Assembly (NCBI GenBank): GCA_008921705.1
Contig: VFFE01007583.1
Coordinates: forward strand, 3,761,201 to 3,825,200
Source of the DNA: Burhinus oedicnemus
Lineage: Eukaryota; Chordata; Aves; Charadriiformes; Burhinidae
Direction of reading: 5' to 3'
Length of the DNA: 64,000 nt
Shown: piece after piece, positions 23,408 to 35,955 of the stretch
Numbering within the stretch: the first letter of the stretch is position 1
How the letters are laid out: each line of letters begins with the position of its first letter
Made by a program: the position numbers and the translations under genes
The notes under the pieces: generated by a model
The model's database searches: none
Told to the model about the DNA's origin: nothing
Seen by the model: the letters and a program-made list of their open reading frames with translations, nothing else

Positions 23408-25716
23408 CTGCAATAAAGAAGGCAAACAGGATGCTGGTTTGTGGTACTGCTAGCAGTAAATGTAAAAGAAGATGGCATTATTGCTATAGGAGAAACATCT
23501 AGGAGAAAGACAGAACTATCATCACAGAAGCAACACAAGCAGTTTAGGATGAAGCAGGAACAGCAGCAGGACAGTTGGCAGGGGAATCCTGACCCGCCCA
23601 GAACAACTCCCATTTGTAAAAATGCCCTTTTCTTCCAAAGCATCCAACAAGTTTTAACATGTTTTCTAAATGCATAACCTCTTTCGGGTATTCCCCTTGC
23701 TTGCAGGTTAACTCCTGCTGAAGTCAAGAGGAACTTTTGCTAAAGTGTATAGAAAAGGTCAACAGAAGCAGAGCACCTAACCCAGCCTTCTCCCGCCCCC
23801 AGGGAAACTACAGGTCCCTACAGCGCAAGCTTCCTATCAGGATTTATTTTTTGCCAACATGCCCTCTTTGTACGCCAGAGATTTATTTTTTATACATCCT
23901 TGTTTCTAGTCACTGCAGTTATAAAAAGTGAAATTGCATTCTTTTTCTTCTCATGCCTGCTGGTCTTATGCAATGGAAGGAGGAGGAGTGCAATTTTATA
24001 TATCTATATTATTGTGTACATTGGCATATTTTTTGTTTGTATTTCTAAGGCTTGTCCTCACGATGTATCTACACAAAAGTGGCTGCATAAACACACTATA
24101 CCCTGCATATTATGAGTAGTCATGTGCAAATTAACATGCCATGGGGCACACTGATACACGTAATGATGGAGTACATTACTTGACATAAGCAATGATAGGG
24201 ATATTGATCCAGTCAATCTTCACTAAAGCTCTCTGCTGCTATGCCCCTGGACTGCTGTGGCTGTGCTACTCAATGAATGTTCCCATGCAGACAAGGCTGA
24301 GCATCCAGGATGCCCTTACAAGCGCATCCATTCGGCAGCGCAGTTCATGGCAGAGGCTCGGTTCAGGTGTGGAGCTTACTTTGCCAGTGACAGCTGATGG
24401 ACAGTGCGGCCACCCGCCTGGCCCTGGGTCCTTACGGAGATTTTATAGGTCTTATTAAAAACAAAATCTCTTCATGTTCAAACTTAGCACTTTTTGCAAA
24501 CCTGTTTTTCAAATAAAACCTCGTGAAAAAAGCCCCACTGATGCAGGACACACAACAGGAGAGAGAAATTGCTCCAGCAGAAATACTAAGGATTTTTATT
24601 AAATCTGAATGAGAATGGGCAGCCAGGCTATACAATTTTTTTTTCTGGAGACTTAGACTGAAAATAAAAATCAACAGTGTTTTCTGTCTCTTTTGTGAGA
24701 GAGGTTCCTGTCCCTCCCTTGCTATACAGGAGAAAATCAGTTTTGGAGCACTGATGATGTGACAAATACCTGGGAAACAGACTTTTCAGATGCACTGATC
24801 AAGAACATACTCAGCATTTGTACAGGTTTCTTAAACAGTTACTCGATACAATCTTTGTAGAAATAATTTCTGTGCACATCCATGTCTATGTACACATACA
24901 TGCAGACATTAATTAGTGTCGTGGTTTGGGCTGGACTGGCCACTGAAACACTAAATCTCTACAATAGTTCATGGTAATAATTTCTCATTGGCACTTCTAA
25001 CACCATTAAGGCATTACTTATTAATTAATTTACTTCAATTTGTTTGAAGATGACCTTAAAAGGATCTGTATTTTACTTTCTTTGTGCACATTATTGCAAT
25101 TCCAGGGAGTTTAATCCAAACCATTTTTTTGTACAAGGAGTGTGGAGTGCACCAGTGTCACTGAACCAACAGCTCTCCCCTGCTCCCTTTTTACCTACAC
25201 AGAGTGCGGAAAAGTTACCCAAAAAGCAGGGCACTGGGTAGGTCTCTTGTGCTCTCCGATGTTTACTGGGAGCTTCACTCAGGGTTTTCTAAAGAGCATT
25301 TGAAAGTTATGTTACAAAGACTGTTCTGTATTCTATGGCTAAAGGTGGTTTATGCAAGTATTTGGAAAAAAAAAAAAGAATTGACATGTCAAAGGGGAAA
25401 GGGGTGATGATATGATTTATCACTGAAGAGCAGCATAGCTGGCTCAGCATGAGACTCAGGCTGGGACAGTTGGGAAGGCAGGATGGAGGGTGAGGTGACA
25501 GAGTCACACTTCCCTGGAAAGAGTTGAGCAATGTGGCAAGGGAAGGGAGACATTTTGCAGAGTGAAAGAGTCAGTAGTGGGGAGAAAGGAGAAACCAAAT
25601 GGATCTCCTGGGAAACAGGATGTGGAGTGTGGCTTTTAAAGAACAGAGAAATAGGCAACTGGAAAAAAAGGCATGTGAAGAATTAGTAATTTGTTTTCAA
25701 ACCATTGCCAATTTAC

Positions 25717-25854
25717 CTTCTCTTATAGCTATGGGACTCCCTCCCAGATGTAAAATCCTTTCAGTTTTATGAGACTTTGGCACCGGCACAGGTTTAAGTA
25801 CCTGGGCCAAAATGCCATTTGGAAGGGGGCATTCATCTCCCAAGTCATGTTCTT
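25717..25854 (-). CDS. Candidate unannotated cassette exon in IKZF1 intron 3 (138 bp)
   Basis: Read on the minus strand, the segment is free of stops in the IKZF1 frame. It begins with two bases after a CTGGAG acceptor preceded by a T-rich tract, runs 45 codons, and ends with one base before a GTAAAT donor. Entry and exit are therefore both phase 1, as in the neighbouring exons. Joined to exon 3 it would add 46 residues: an acidic start (EEHDLGDECPLPNG), then proline/valine/lysine-rich LKPVPVPKSHKTER and ILHLGGSPIAIRE. A second acceptor, GATAGTCAG at 25,891, would give 174 bases, still a multiple of three and still open. I do not recognise the peptide in any Ikaros-family member. The -3 G of the nearer acceptor is weak. 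It could be a real lineage-specific exon or a chance open stretch. Confidence 0.45.
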
Positions 25855-27859
25855 CTCCAGTGGGATTTTTAAAGAAGAAAAAAACATGACCTGACTATCA
25901 AAGGAATTTAGAGGGTCACAGAGAAAGATAAATCACACTGAAGCTTCTGGGGCATTTTAACAGTAGAGTTCCCTAACTCTCTTTGATTTTTAATGGGATT
26001 TGAGCATCTTTAATACTTTTACCCCAGTAGGTACTTAACTGCATCTTGTGGCATACACCTGCCTTTAAGAAGTTATCCTTTAGCCTTTCTTTGAAAATAA
26101 CCATGATAATCTGATTTTTGGTCCATGCGATGTCTTGCTTGTACTATGTAGCCAACCGCAAAGAAAAGACCTCTCTTCAAGTTGCTTCAAATAATTTGGG
26201 TGCATGTAATTTTTTATTTGAATGGCTCATTTATTATTCCAAGACATGTCACAGGTATTTTGTTGATGTTAGTTGATGTTTAAATGGTAGCTTTAAAGTC
26301 CAACAAGAGTTTTTCATGAAGGCACCATAACTATTCAAGCAGTGGACAGATGAAGCTGCAACAATACCTGGCTGATTTGAACTGTGCATTAGCACTGTTA
26401 TGGTGAGGAGGAGAAAACCTTTGACACCATCCTTTGTAACAAGTTATAGTAAATGTTGCTAAAAAGGCAGAATAAGATGAAAAAAGCCTATCAGGTCAAA
26501 ATAAATCACCTCAGCACGCCAACACGTGTCAACAAAGCAGCCAGGATCTCTTCCTGTTTACATAGGTGCAAAAACCAGAGAACAGAATATTGCCAGCAAT
26601 TCCACCTGTTATTTCTGGTATAAGACATAATAGCTACTCTGTTTTGTTACAGTGCACCAAATTCTAGCATTTGGCTATGACCTGAAATCCAAACCTTCCC
26701 CTTTTTCTTTTTACATCATGGTCATTTACTGTTGCATCGGTTCTGTTCTCACCACATAAGAGCACTGCAGGTGGAGGATGCCATTCTCAGACATGTAAGG
26801 CACACAAGCAAGTTGTTTACCTACTGAATATTTAAGGAGTGAGTATTCACTGGCTAGGCTTGACAACAACAAAGACCAATTCTTTAACTTAAACTATGCT
26901 TCCATGAATAGTATCTTTCTCTTATGAGCTCCTGAAGTGACATGAAGGATCATGTAGGTGTAAAAAAGGCCAACAAAAGGTGTGGGCAGAGCAACCATAA
27001 TTAGTTATGCAATGGCCTCAGCCCTTCTTCAGTAACATTCAGAAGACACAACACAACATAGGTGGGACTGATTCAAACTGACTGGTTATCTAGCTATAGA
27101 AAAAGCAGATGCATCCAAGTGCTCTTAAAAATGGCTGTTTTGCCCTCTCCTTTCTACATATAGCACTGCATTGCCCAGTTAATCAAGCATTTATGGTGTC
27201 TGCATATCTAAAATGCTGAAAGTTAGAGGCAGCTCAGAATTGCCTAAAAAGTTAGAGCCTACAATGCAATTTAATTGCTATGGACAAAAGGAAACACATC
27301 AATAAATAAAAGGGGCTGTATGTAGCCCACGTTGCACAAGCTGTTACGTAGGGCTTCTGTTAAAACAGGACCCACAATTCACTGTGTCACAGGACAGAGA
27401 CCACTGGCACAGCGGGAGGTGAATGTCTGAGCCTGGCGAGGCAGCCCAGCAACCTGGTGCTGGCACCTTATTGTTTTGCTTGAGAGAGCTGACGGCTCTC
27501 CATGGGAGAGCAAGGCTCTACCACAGGCTGCAACATGGCGAAGAGTGGGGCAACAGATAAAAATGAAGGTTTCTTAATGAGAGACTCTCAGCTGGCTTTT
27601 TAAAGGGAAACAAAAATAACAGAAAGAAGAAGAGTAGCAGGAACCACTGGGGCACACCTGCAGGTAGAGCAGACTGGTGCCGACGGATAAGGAGATCCTC
27701 CCTGTGGGGTCCGTACTGCCCCTCCTTTGACTCCAAGTGCCAATCAGCCCTTGGCAGCCTATGTCTTCCCTACTCTAATTTTGGCTTTCAATCAAATGAA
27801 TATTATTCCAGAAACACAGGCGTCCCCAGATAAGCTATCTCCCACGGGACAACCAGTGT

Positions 27860-28000
27860 GAGGAGCTCCACCCATGTCATCGCCCACGACTGCCACTTCC
27901 TCCCACTGCTAGGCGCCCCACTGCTGCCCGTGGGGAGGTCCCTGGTGTGCTGCAGCCCGTGCCAGCGCCAGCCGGCGTGCACGGCTCGGCGTCAGCATCA
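27860..28000. promoter_or_regulatory. CpG-enriched patch in intron 3
   Basis: Around a dozen CpGs lie in about 140 bases (for example AGCCGGCGTGCACGGCTCGGCG near 27,968-27,990), flanked by CpG-poor intron. It may be an intronic regulatory element. No gene or repeat was recognised here. Confidence 0.22.
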
Positions 28001-31000
28001 GGGAGCAGGGAGCTGTGCTCACTGCATTGCAAAACACATCAACATGGTTTTCTGGGGGCTGCAATGAGATCAAACCATAGGGAATGGAAACAAGTGAACA
28101 AAACAACCCACAAAGTATGTCCTCTCTAGGTGCAAAAAGTGGCTCCTGCTCCATGGTGCAGACTCCCAGCAACCTCCCGATAGTTACCTATGGGAATCCT
28201 CTAATGCACCAGTAAAGACAGACGGGTTAAAGACAGATTCAAGTAATGCCCCTGACATCTACTCAGACACTTGAAGCTAGGTGCTTTTTATGTATCTTTC
28301 TGAATTTGTGTTTCAGCAGGAAATGATCTGTAACCAAGCCAAGGGGCTGATCTAGTTCATAGTTTTTGCCTTTGTTGTGCTACTTGCTGGTACATTTTGT
28401 ACTGGATTCACGCTGTTTTTTCAAAGGACTGTTAACTACCTGGCCACTTGATGTTCATCATCTGAATTACCAATAAAACTAAGTTTTAAAGGCGAGAGAA
28501 AAAGCATTATCAAGAAAACCATGCTAAACCTCTTTCTCAAGTTCCACATGTATGTGTAACCCCTGCTTCCTCTACATGAAGTGCTCTACATCTTTTACTG
28601 GCTGCATGATGGAGAAGGTAAAGGAACTGCTGCAGTCTTGATGGTAACAGACTTTATTGACACTTTTCTGTTTTGAGAAGTAAGCTGGGAAGACTTTCAA
28701 ACTGGAGGGAAGGGTTTGCTGATGACTGATGGCAAGAACACAGCTTCTCATCCTCAACTTCTTTGCCTCTTCTGCTTCCATCAGATTTTTTTTAATGTGG
28801 GCATTAAAGAATGAGGAAGTAGCAAAAGGGCATTTAGCAAGAAAGTTTTAAAAAGCAAAGTAACCTGAAGTAACAATACACAACAATGAGGTAAAAACAC
28901 TACCATATATGAAAACCTTCCTGGCTTACACAGGTATATCTGTGTGGATACACATGCTTACATGCCGAGTCTGGCACCTGTGAAGCTGTGTTCTCCAGAA
29001 ACGCTATAGGCACAAAAGTTGTGGCTTAGGCTCTTCCCCACACAGCAACAGTTACCCAAGAGAAGCAGAGGCTCAGACACACGATAATCTAACATTCATA
29101 AGGCATCTCCCTTCTCTAATCCTTCCACAAAGCATGCTTTGGTGAAATTCATGGGTGTTAACGTGTCCTCAACTAATGCAACAAATTTCTAGCTAATGGC
29201 AGGCAACAGGCTGGGAGAACACGAAAAGAGTGTGCACCCGCAAAGATTAGTGTTTTGGAGAAGAGGAGCGACTACATTGAGATTTAACGAAGAAGCTCCT
29301 CACAGATGGGAGAGACAGGCAGGTTCTTGCATGAAGCCATACTGTCATGGCTGGAAGTTGTCCTTAACCTGCTGCAAACCTGGGGGTCACTGTAGGCATC
29401 CCTAGCCAAAGCAAAGGGCTTAACAAATGCAGAAACACAGTGAGTAAAGCATAGCTACACACTTCAGGTGATCAGTTATATACAAATAATGTCAACTGTA
29501 GTTAGAAGCGGAATTTTAAGCCTACCTGACCAATAGAAAACCGTATGAAACCTGAACACGTACAGAGGGTATCGGTCAGACCTGTACCAGCTGAACACAG
29601 CAGTCATTACCCCCAGAAGAAAGCTACCGCTTGGGAGCAATGAAGCGTCCTTGGGTCTGTGGTAGGAAGGGGAGGACACAGCTCCTAGGCTTGGCGTACA
29701 GCCAGTGGGGTGCACGGGGGGGGCACAGGAATAGGCAGGGAGATGAACTGTTTTGTATATTGCTTCAGAGCACCTAAATTTGCCTTGCTCTGAATGCAAA
29801 ATTAGCCCTTGCAAACCTTCCCCTTTTCATGCTCCAGCTCACTGAGCCACTTACACGTCTTTTAATTTTGTCCCTGGAGCGGCACAGAGCTACCCTGGCT
29901 CAGGATCAGGCCCTCGTAAGTCCACCCATGTGAACATTTAATGTGCTGTGCCTTTGCTGTCAGCAAGACAGACGCCGGGACTTTCACCAGGGACTGTTTA
30001 GCTACTGTGATGATGTCTTGAGCGCTATTTTACACAAGTGTCAATAGTCCCCCAGCTGTCAAAGGGTCAGTAGATCTAAAATTAGACCAAGCAGCTGTGT
30101 TTAGGTTTGAGGAGGTGCCTGTGGGTGAGGTGCCCAGGCACTGTCAGTCTCTTCTTCCAAGAAGAGGTCGGAGGATGAAATAGAGAGGAACCTTGCCATT
30201 TCAGCACTTGAGAGGGAATGCTTCATGACAATTTTATTATCTTGCCTACTCAGAAAACAAATTGCAGAGCAGAGTCCTCTGTGTCCCCCTCACCAGAGAG
30301 GGGAAAAAAACCCCAGGGATACTTAAAGTTTATTTTAGACTAAAGCAGATCAAATGTAGTTATCGCGTTATGAGTGATAAAGTAGATGATCTCTCTCAGG
30401 ACTGTGCAAAGAAGGTAATCCTGAGGTAGTCTGCTTCAGATCATGTTAATCCTGAGTGCTCAGTTATTTTTCTAGAAGTATCCATCCAAGGCTATTGAAG
30501 GTTTTTTCTTTTTGGGTTGTAGAAATACTGCCAGAAGGTTTTGCAATGTAAACTGTTGTTTACCTGATTACAGTATGCTCAACAGTCCAATGAAAGGAAA
30601 CCCTAATCTACAGCTTCTGGGGAACAGGCATAAATTGTTCTACACAAATCCTAAAGAAATTCTCTGAATGCAGACACACCAGACAGCTCCTGAGGAGAAA
30701 AATGTCAGGACAAAATCAGTTCTTTCCCACCATGTATTGCAGCCAATGCTTTGCTACAGGGACCTGGAGGCCCCCTCAGGCAACCGGTCCTCTGTGCTGA
30801 AATGGCAAGAAATCCCAAATGATGCGGGAGACTCTCAAACACTCAGAGATCTGGATCATTCTGGAAGTCTGCAAACTCAGTTCAGTCCACATTTTTAAAA
30901 GACTTGTCTTCCCTCACTTCCTTGGCCATTTTTAATGCATGTTGTTTCCTTGCTTTTACCTCAGGAAAAACATGCCCTCCTTCCCTTCCCTGAACAGAAT

Positions 31001-31044
31001 CCAACCTTAACCATATTAGCGCTGTGAGAAGTCATCCCTGACAC

Positions 31045-31086
31045 TGGATGCCTCTTCTGTGAGGCATCCAACGATTGCAAAATCGT
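31045..31086. repeat. Two back-to-back perfect hairpins
   Basis: TGGATGCCTC and GAGGCATCCA form a 10-bp perfect stem with a 6-base loop (31,045-31,070). ACGATT and AATCGT directly follow as a 6-bp stem with a 4-base loop (31,071-31,086). There is no base between the two structures. Either strand could fold. No known RNA family was recognised. Confidence 0.6.
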
Positions 31087-31941
31087 ATACTGTTTCCTTG
31101 TGTCTTTGAACTAAGAGAAAAACCTAGATTTCACTAGCTTTCTGCAACACTTGGCTAAAAAATGAGAGATTATTAAAAAAAATCCCAGTTTCTCAGAAAG
31201 ATGAGGGGAAAAATATGACAGAAGTTCAGAATTTTCTGTATGTAAAAGATGCATGATGGAAAGATGGCATCCTAGCTGAACTTCCTAGCTCTGCTCTGCA
31301 AGCACACCTCAGCTGTGATTTGAAACTACTGAATTTAGGAGTCCCTATTCCCGTCCTGAAGGTTATCTCCAAAATCCAAAAGGCACCGTGCCACAGAAGG
31401 GAACTCCAAGCTGAGGTTGAGTTGCGTTTCTGGTGCAGGTATCATCATGCCCCCAGAGAAGAAAGGTCAATATGGCAATCCACTCAGGTGCCCCTTCCTC
31501 AAACCCTGAACAAATCTTCAGCAATGTTTAAGGCTGCTGAAGGTAAAAGGGCGTTTTAAATTTATTTTACCACTCTCTTGAACAAGTAATCTGACATTTG
31601 AAACTCACTGGAAACACAGTCAAGATCAGAATCTTCAGTCACAATCATCATGCTGAGTATCACTATCTTACATCAAATTGCAACCGTTTTCTTACCATGG
31701 ATAGATCAACAAAGCATCCAAGCCAACATGTTGCTGGCAGAGCTTCAAGAGAAAAGGCTTTCAAAATAATAGTTGTTGAATTAAATGGTCTCCAATAGCA
31801 CCACCTTAGACTAAATTTTCATAAATAGCCCAAAACAGACTATTATGAACAGGAGAAACCTGCATACCTCAGACCACAGAAATTCTTCCATCAAGGCCTT
31901 CATTTCTGGCTGAGATATAGAACAGAATAATCTAATGTGGT

Positions 31942-31962
31942 TTAATTAATTAATTAATTAAA
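31942..31962. repeat. (TTAA)n tetranucleotide run
   Basis: Five TTAA units in intron 3. Confidence 0.9.
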
Positions 31963-32784
31963 ATACTGATTGAATTTCTCTAAACTCTTCCACTCATTTC
32001 AATATGCCTACCAATTACTTTAACATTCGTCCATCAACAAAAGATTTTTTACAAAAGCAACTAATGTTTTGGGGCCCTCCAACTTCAGACACTAATGAAA
32101 CAAGATTATCAGGAAACAGATCAGCCTGGAAAACACCGATCACTAAGAAACCAGACCACTGTCTCAAGCTCCATATCTGAATTCTGGGCATCCAGTCACC
32201 TCTAAAAATCAGGACCACCCTCTGCTTAGCATGCACATGCAGACAGGCTTATTTTAGCTCCTCACAAACTCTTGTTTGCCATATCCTGTAATTTGATCAG
32301 TGGAGAAGTGGTTAACAAAAGGGACATGTATTGGCATATTCTGATTTCAAAGCTCAGAGCCAGTTCAGGCATTGCTTCCCAATTTGCAGCAGAGGGAGAC
32401 TACCAAACCCTTGTTCCACTGCAGCACCGAGTGGAGAGCAATTCTGAAGTATGTAAATGATTTGAGAGCTTAAGTCTCCTTGACTTTTCATGGTATCCAG
32501 ATTTTTAAGACAATGTGAGCTGCTCATGGGGGATGGAGAAACAGCAAACCCACACTGAGAATGCTGTTAAACTTGAGTCCAATCGCAGCCATAGCTGAGA
32601 AACATCACAGCTTCCTCCTTGTCCAGCTTAACAGGAAACCTTTATCTACTGTTCCTCTAAGTTCTTCCACAAACACACAGAGCAGTCTGGACGTATTACC
32701 CATTTCCTCCCAACCCACAGTTGTTTATCTTCTTAGCATCTGTCATGGCCTAGAAGTTTGGAGCAAGTCCTACACCAGTTGCTA

Positions 32785-32802
32785 TGATGTAAATTTACAT
32801 CA
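32785..32802. repeat. 18-bp perfect palindrome
   Basis: TGATGTAAATTTACATCA reads the same on both strands and abuts the compound microsatellite. This may be chance, or a homodimer-type binding site. Confidence 0.7.
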
Positions 32803-32803
32803 A

Positions 32804-32920
32804 CTGAGTTGAGTTGAGTTGAGTTGAGTTGAGATGAGTTGAGTTGAGTTGAGTTGAGTTGAGGAGAGGAGAGGAGAGGAGAGGAGAGGAGAGGAGAGGA
32901 GAGGAGAGGAGAGGAGAGAA
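32804..32920. repeat. Compound pentanucleotide microsatellite
   Basis: A run of TGAGT units (one interrupted by A) passes directly into a run of GGAGA units, about 117 bases in all. The purine-rich plus strand means the IKZF1 transcript would carry a long pyrimidine-rich (TCTCC)n and (ACTCA)n tract. It is likely length-polymorphic. Confidence 0.95.
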
Positions 32921-33040
32921 GCACTGCCTGATGTCTCAAGAAAGCTACAGCACTTCCTCATTTTCATCCACAGCACCTTCCAAAAGTTCACTTCACACAC
33001 AGACAGGGGCACTAAGAATAATTTTTCCTTTGAGGTTTTA

Positions 33041-33074
33041 TTGGTTTTGTTGTTGTTGTTGGTTTTGTTGTTGA
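33041..33074. repeat. TTG-rich simple repeat
   Basis: GTTGTTGTTGTTGG and related units, about 120 bases beyond the compound microsatellite in intron 3. Confidence 0.8.
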
Positions 33075-35775
33075 AAGGGCAATGGTGTGAGCTGTGCAGA
33101 ATACAGGCCTAGAGGTCTGCTCAGATTTCATGTCTCTACAGGCAAGTTCAGAAACACATCAGGGCTGTATCTTCTCTGTGGCAGCAGTATTGTGGGAGAT
33201 CCTTAGACTGGCACAGCCTGCCATCTCTCCTTTGCATTCAAGGATACAGTGATGATTCAGTCTGGGATTATCTTAAAATACGTGGAAAGCCATTATCCCA
33301 AGTTCCCGAGCTGGAAACCTTGTGACTTTCTGTCATTTCTCTTCCCTATTTATAAATCTCTCCCTTCTTTCCCTCAGCCCCCCACTCCTGCCTCTCCACC
33401 CTGACCTGCTTCTGCACACTCCCGGAGGTGAAACCGAAGAGCTGCAGTTGTGACACTGCAGTTTGTGTGTCATATTGTAACTGGGTTTCCACATCCTCCT
33501 CACTCTGTTGTAAAAGCATTCGAAGAGGAAGAAGGGCAAATAATGAAATATAGGAAAGCAGGAAAAGAGGAAGCAGCCGAGAGACAGCAGCCCAACTGAA
33601 ATGCTAAGAATTATGGAGAAGTGACAGAAAGGGAAGCACAGACCAGGAATTATACTTGGTGGCTTAGCAGAAAAAAATTTTAAAACAAACAAAAAATATA
33701 TAGGCTTAGCCTTTTCTGCCTCTGCAGCAATCTTCTAGATCACTATTCCTCTCTGACTTTTGCCCACTTGACCTGCATTCCCCTTCCTACCTACTTTAAG
33801 ACAGTTACCAAATTGTGCTGTTCTGTGTGCGGCTGGACTTCACCAAACCTGAACCAACCACCACTCCCCTCCTTATCTTCGTATCAGCCAAGAGGAGGGA
33901 CTCCTGAAATCACTCTGAGAAAAAAGAGGGAAATCAAACATGAAGAAAAGGCCTCAAAATGCCTAGCCTCAGGGTGAGAAGGCTTGATTAGGCAATGGTC
34001 TTATTTGCTGAAGGCAGCCACTGAGGACAGTGTGATGGAAGAGTACAGAAGGAAATTGGCTAAAGCAGAGTAGGGATTGCCCAACTGGGCAATCCTGCCC
34101 GGCTGCCAGCGGATGGAACAGACAGCTTAGGAAGTCCTTCCACTGAGATCACATACTGTTCTGTCCTGTTCGTTCAGAACGAAACTTGGCTGGAGCAGAA
34201 AGTGTTTGAAATTCACATGAAGAATTTTCTCTTCTCCATTTGCAGGCAAAAGAGATACAAAGCAGAACATGAACCTCTTCAAGAACAGAGCAGGACCCAC
34301 CTTTTTACAGTCTCCCGTTTCTCACGGACTTTTCAGCAAGAATTTGTCTGATAAAGGGCTGAGTAGAAAGTAAAAACTTGAGAAATGACCCTCTATAAAT
34401 ATCACAACACTAATAGTTATACATCCCTTTTGAGTCAAGCTCCAGCCTTTATCTTATCTGGTGGCTAACTGAATTTTGTAGTTTCTCAGGAAGACAGTGG
34501 TGAAATCCTGCATGTAAATGAAGACAGGAGTGTTACACAAAGGTGTACTGCGGTATAATTATTTGTTCATCGCTGCATGAAAGCTACCCTGTTGGAAGAG
34601 CTCGTTCAAAACCATTTGTGGCTTTTCCCTCACAAAGGAGGCTGTCAGGAGGTGATAAGAAATGGGTATTAGTGAGGCTTCACTTTCTTTGAAACACTCT
34701 TGCACAGAGAATATCAACAGGCTTAGCTATTTTCCTTACCATTTATCTGTGAATTAGGAAATATCTTCTGGGCCACTTGATCAGTGTTCAGTTCTTCAGA
34801 TAAAGTTAAGGTATTTTGGGACATGTGGGACAGAGGAGAGATGACTTTACCTGCGTAGGAAGGAGTTAGCAGTTTTCTCTCTTGCAAATGGCAACAGTCC
34901 CTTAGACGTTATGACTGTTGGAGACCTGCACTGCATGTCCCATCCTGCAGCTGTGACTGCTCTTCCACTTCCCTACAGATATAACACCAATACCTCTAGT
35001 TCACAGTGGCATAGTTTATACATTGAATTATTTTTCTAGGGATGGCAGGGTGACCAAGCTGTGTTATACCCATGTACCAGTATGTGTGAGGGACTATGAC
35101 CATTGTAAAGGTTTTGTCTAGCTATTCATGTCCTACCTACTACAGAGAAGGGCTGGTGTATATTTTGTGTTTGAAGGGCATGACCTGCCTTCTTCTGGCT
35201 TTACTAGTTCTGGTCTGGTTTTAACTTCAGTGGAGCCCCTCTTGATTTAGTTCACCATTTCCAAAGACAAAAGGCAGTCATGCAGCTGTTCAAGAAACAA
35301 TGCTATGTCAAGTCAAATAAGTATTGTAAGAGAGAACTTAGCTATAGATGTTCTCCACAGCAAATGGATGCAATTTTTCTATTTGATTTTGGATGAGAAA
35401 TGTCAATCAAAAGAGGCAGAAATACAATCATTTTCCTGTCAAGCCAGTTATAATGTTACTTACTGTTAAACTAGGACAGCTGGAAACAGCTAAGCATTGG
35501 CCTCTACTGCAATCCTAGCCATAAGGAAAGACGTGAATAGTTTGCTTGGTTAAGGAGCAATACCACAAGGGGATTTTTACGCTGATGTAAACTTGGAAAA
35601 AAGAGAACATTAAATAGCAATAGAAATGGGTAATACTTGGTCCAGAACTATTCTCAGTTTCTCATCAATTATAAATAGTACTTATCTTTTAATAATTCTC
35701 TTCCTCACAAACAGTAGCCTTCTGCTTCAGCCTATAGAGAATTCGATAACAAACAAAATTTTATGGCCTCAAAGA

Positions 35776-35955
35776 GGGACAGGGCACTGGATGCAGACTA
35801 AGGAAATCTAGGTTTAATTCCTAGCTCAGCCACAGACTTCCTGTGTGGCCATGGGAAAGGCACTTAATCCATCATGTGCCCTTACTTCCCTATCTGCACA
35901 TTTTTCAATTCTTTTTTAATGGGGATAAGACGGGGATAAGACTGGGTTTTTTTTT
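35776..35955 (+). mobile_element. Ancient MIR/CORE-type SINE remnant
   Basis: The run GGGCACTGGATGCAGACTAAGGAAATCTAGGTTTAATTCCTAGCTCAGCCACAGACTTCC is followed by TGTGTGGCC, GGCACTTAATC, CTTCCCTATCTGCA and ATGGGGATAAGA. This follows the order of the tRNA-derived and core parts of amniote MIR SINEs: GGGTT(C/T)..ATTCC box, TGCCAC-like box, TGTGTGACCTTGGGCAAG box, CCTCATCTG, ATGGGGATAAT. Diverged and non-autonomous. Family assignment is from memory of the consensus. Confidence 0.65.

Noticed and set aside
24918..24965. GTGTCGTGGTTTGGGCTGGA stretch resembling the start of a bird endogenous-retrovirus LTR
   Set aside because: Only a few tens of bases look similar, with no matching partner, target-site duplication or internal region; too weak to call.
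32733..33074. Open frames made of repeating Leu-Ser-Ser-Pro or Arg-Gly-Glu-Glu units
   Set aside because: They are translations of the pentanucleotide microsatellite, not genes.
35210..35265. ACTTCAGTGGAGCCCCTCTTGATTT, similar to an old amniote repeat motif
   Set aside because: The match is short and I could not extend it on either side.
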